From Gorillibacterium massiliense (GTDB lineage: Bacteria; Bacillota; Bacilli; Paenibacillales; NBRC-103111), in the NCBI RefSeq assembly GCF_000455485.1, contig NZ_CBQR020000071.1, positions 20,590 through 84,589 on the forward strand: DNA of 64,000 nt. Direction: 5' to 3'. The notes beneath the pieces were generated by a model. The model did no database searches and was not told the origin of the DNA. It saw only the letters and a list, made by a program, of their open reading frames with translations. This document shows positions 62,892 to 64,000 of this stretch, piece by piece. Each line of letters starts with the position of its first letter. Position 1 is the first letter of the stretch. The translations under genes and the position numbers were made by a program.

Positions 62892-63809
62892 TCAAGCCTC
62901 GGCAACCTTGAGGAACAAGTCGCGGAACACCTCGTCCCGGCGGATGAAGGTGGCCGTGCGGATCAGATGCCGGTACGGATCGTGACTCCAGCGCAAATCA
63001 TCGGAGATATGGGGGCTGGGGACAAGGGAGCTCCAGCACCATTCCGGATTGTTGAGCCAGGCGATGACAGAGATATCCCATATGACCCGGGAGTAGGCGA
63101 AATGGTTATCGTTGCAGCGGGAATACGTTTCATAGAGATAATCGCCGATAGCACTTTTACCCTTGATCGAGTCTCTTAACTCGGACTGGGACGTTTGCAG
63201 ATGGGTGGCTACTCCAAGACAAGGGACGAGCACCAGCGGAACCCCGCAATCGAAGACAAGCCGGGAGGCGTGCAAATCCTGCATGAGGTTGAACTCATTG
63301 GTGTCCCCCCAATGCATCGCATTGCCGCCGAGCCAGACGAGGACGATGCGCTCAACGATACGCGGCTCCATGAGGAGGGCGGAGGCGACATTGGTAATGG
63401 CGCCGATGGCCACCACATAGAGCGGGTCGGACGGATCGGAAGCCATTGCCCGTTTCACTAGGTCCCTAGCGGCTTCGCTTTCCACGGGCTGATCGGCGGC
63501 AGGCAGATAACTCGTCGAACCCCGGTAGACCGGAAGGTCCTCCCGGTTCATCAGCTTGCGGATCTTCAGAATTTCCTGGTAGCTCTTCTCCATGCCGTCG
63601 GCAGGACTGTCCGAAAGCTCATTGTAAAAGGGAGCCGCGTAAAGGGCTTCAACGGTCATGGCTTTCGGCGATTTCAAAGCGTAAACGACGGCAAACTGGT
63701 CGTCAATTTCATTATAGGTGTCGGTGTCAAGCACAATGCGGACTTTGCGCCCGGGATGCTCCAGCCGCCGGACAAGCTGATCGACGGGGAGAACGGGAAA
63801 AGATTTCAT
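62892..63809 (-). CDS. Inosine/uridine-preferring nucleoside hydrolase family protein
   Basis: Minus-strand ATG 63807-63809 (MKSFPVLPVDQLV) has GGAGG upstream. The signature VRIVLDTDTYNEIDDQFAVVYAL (about residues 20-42) holds the DTDxxxDD calcium and ribose site. VVAIGAITNVASAL (about 140) and a later HMHWGD-like VWLGGNAMHWGDTNEFN follow. It splits nucleosides to base and ribose. The ribokinase gene lies just downstream. Confidence 0.88.
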   Translation of the reverse strand: MKSFPVLPVDQLVRRLEHPGRKVRIVLDTDTYNEIDDQFAVVYALKSPKAMTVEALYAAPFYNELSDSPADGMEKSYQEILKIRKLMNREDLPVYRGSTSYLPAADQPVESEAARDLVKRAMASDPSDPLYVVAIGAITNVASALLMEPRIVERIVLVWLGGNAMHWGDTNEFNLMQDLHASRLVFDCGVPLVLVPCLGVATHLQTSQSELRDSIKGKSAIGDYLYETYSRCNDNHFAYSRVIWDISVIAWLNNPEWCWSSLVPSPHISDDLRWSHDPYRHLIRTATFIRRDEVFRDLFLKVAEA

Positions 63810-63846
63810 AGTGTATACCTCCAAATATCCAAATATAAGATTTCGT

Positions 63847-64000
63847 TCAATGATCGTAGGCAACTTCATCATACCAAGGAAGATCGGCGAAGGCAGCCAC
63901 CCGGCGGCAGAACCCTGCCGAAGCTTCCGGCGAGAGTCCGTTCATGAGACAGAGGGCGAAAGCGCCTGTCCATGCTTCCAGATTTTCACCCTGCTTAAGA
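63847..64000 (-). CDS. C-terminal end of a gene cut by the window edge
   Basis: The minus-strand frame is open from the window end and stops at 63847-63849. The visible part has EAWTGAFALCLMNGLSPEAS, then FCRRVAAFADLPWYDEVAYDH. I do not recognise it with confidence; a loose likeness to PfkB C-termini is not enough to name it. It precedes the nucleoside hydrolase by 38 bases, so it probably belongs to the same operon. Confidence 0.6.
   Translation of the reverse strand, partial: LKQGENLEAWTGAFALCLMNGLSPEASAGFCRRVAAFADLPWYDEVAYDH

Noticed and set aside
1-64000. Insertion sequences, prophage or integrative element
   Set aside because: I found no transposase, integrase or phage structural gene and no clear direct-repeat att pair, even at the borders of the RNA-repair island.

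Overview
The window looks like a chromosomal piece of a plant-polysaccharide-degrading, spore-former-type Firmicute, most likely Paenibacillus or a close relative. This is inferred from strong AGGAGG-type ribosome binding sites, intrinsic terminators, a T-box leader, a SCIFF (ranthipeptide) locus, copper-amine-oxidase-N surface proteins, GH115/GH31/GH74 glycosidases and many AraC/TetR/PadR/WYL regulators. No 16S gene or housekeeping marker is present, so the genus is a guess.

Region by region. 1-5.3 kb: the 3' part of a GH115 alpha-glucuronidase, a formylglycine-generating-enzyme-like protein with a C-terminal frameshift, a YafY-type WYL regulator and a GyrI-like protein. 5.3-7.5 kb: sigma-A promoter, T-box leader and arginyl-tRNA synthetase. 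7.5-8.0 kb: remnants of three unrelated genes. 8.1-19.2 kb: an RNA-repair island (below). 19.3-21.5 kb: DUF2798 membrane protein, PfkB kinase, GyrI-like protein. 21.6-23.3 kb: SCIFF precursor peptide and its radical-SAM maturase. 23.5-36.2 kb: mixed accessory genes (acetyltransferase, sorbosone-dehydrogenase-like protein, two APH-like kinases, AlkD, an AraC/BtrH-like fusion, two secreted proteins, an atypical protein kinase, a methyltransferase). 36.3-41.4 kb: TetR-MFS-ABC export operon with a promoter and operator visible. 41.5-46.5 kb: cysteine-desulfidase-like protein, PadR-CPBP pair, sensor kinase. 46.6-52.2 kb: AraC regulator divergent from a GH31-GH74 xyloglucan-oligosaccharide operon. 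52.4-52.6 kb: array of 24-bp palindromes. 52.8-55.6 kb: CPBP protein and an OmpR-type two-component system. 55.6-61.6 kb: TetR divergent from a carbonyl-metabolism cluster (NAD-binding protein, two alcohol dehydrogenases, cupin, two aldo/keto reductases). 61.9-64 kb: ribokinase, nucleoside hydrolase and a partial gene on the minus strand.

The most exciting part is the 8.1-19.2 kb island. Its left arm (plus strand) encodes RNA 2'-phosphotransferase KptA, a TatD nuclease of the E. coli TatD type, an R2K-type ATP-grasp ligase and an ADP-ribosylglycohydrolase broken by one extra T. Two overlapping WYL regulators lie on the minus strand. They are divergent from the right arm: Y-RNA-like element A, a 56-codon ORF, four tRNA genes (His-GTG, Gln-TTG, Lys-TTT, Glu-TTC), a YkuK RNase-H-fold protein, Y-RNA-like elements B and C, the Ro60/TROVE protein, RlaP nucleotidyltransferase and RtcB ligase. 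The three Y-RNA-like elements share one two-stem architecture whose paired bases covary. Element B carries a circularly permuted tRNA-like module. The four tRNAs read the codons that many anticodon nucleases attack. RtcB, Ro60, RlaP, KptA and Y RNAs are individually known in bacterial RNA repair. The combination with a matching tRNA cassette and three different Y RNAs is what deserves follow-up.
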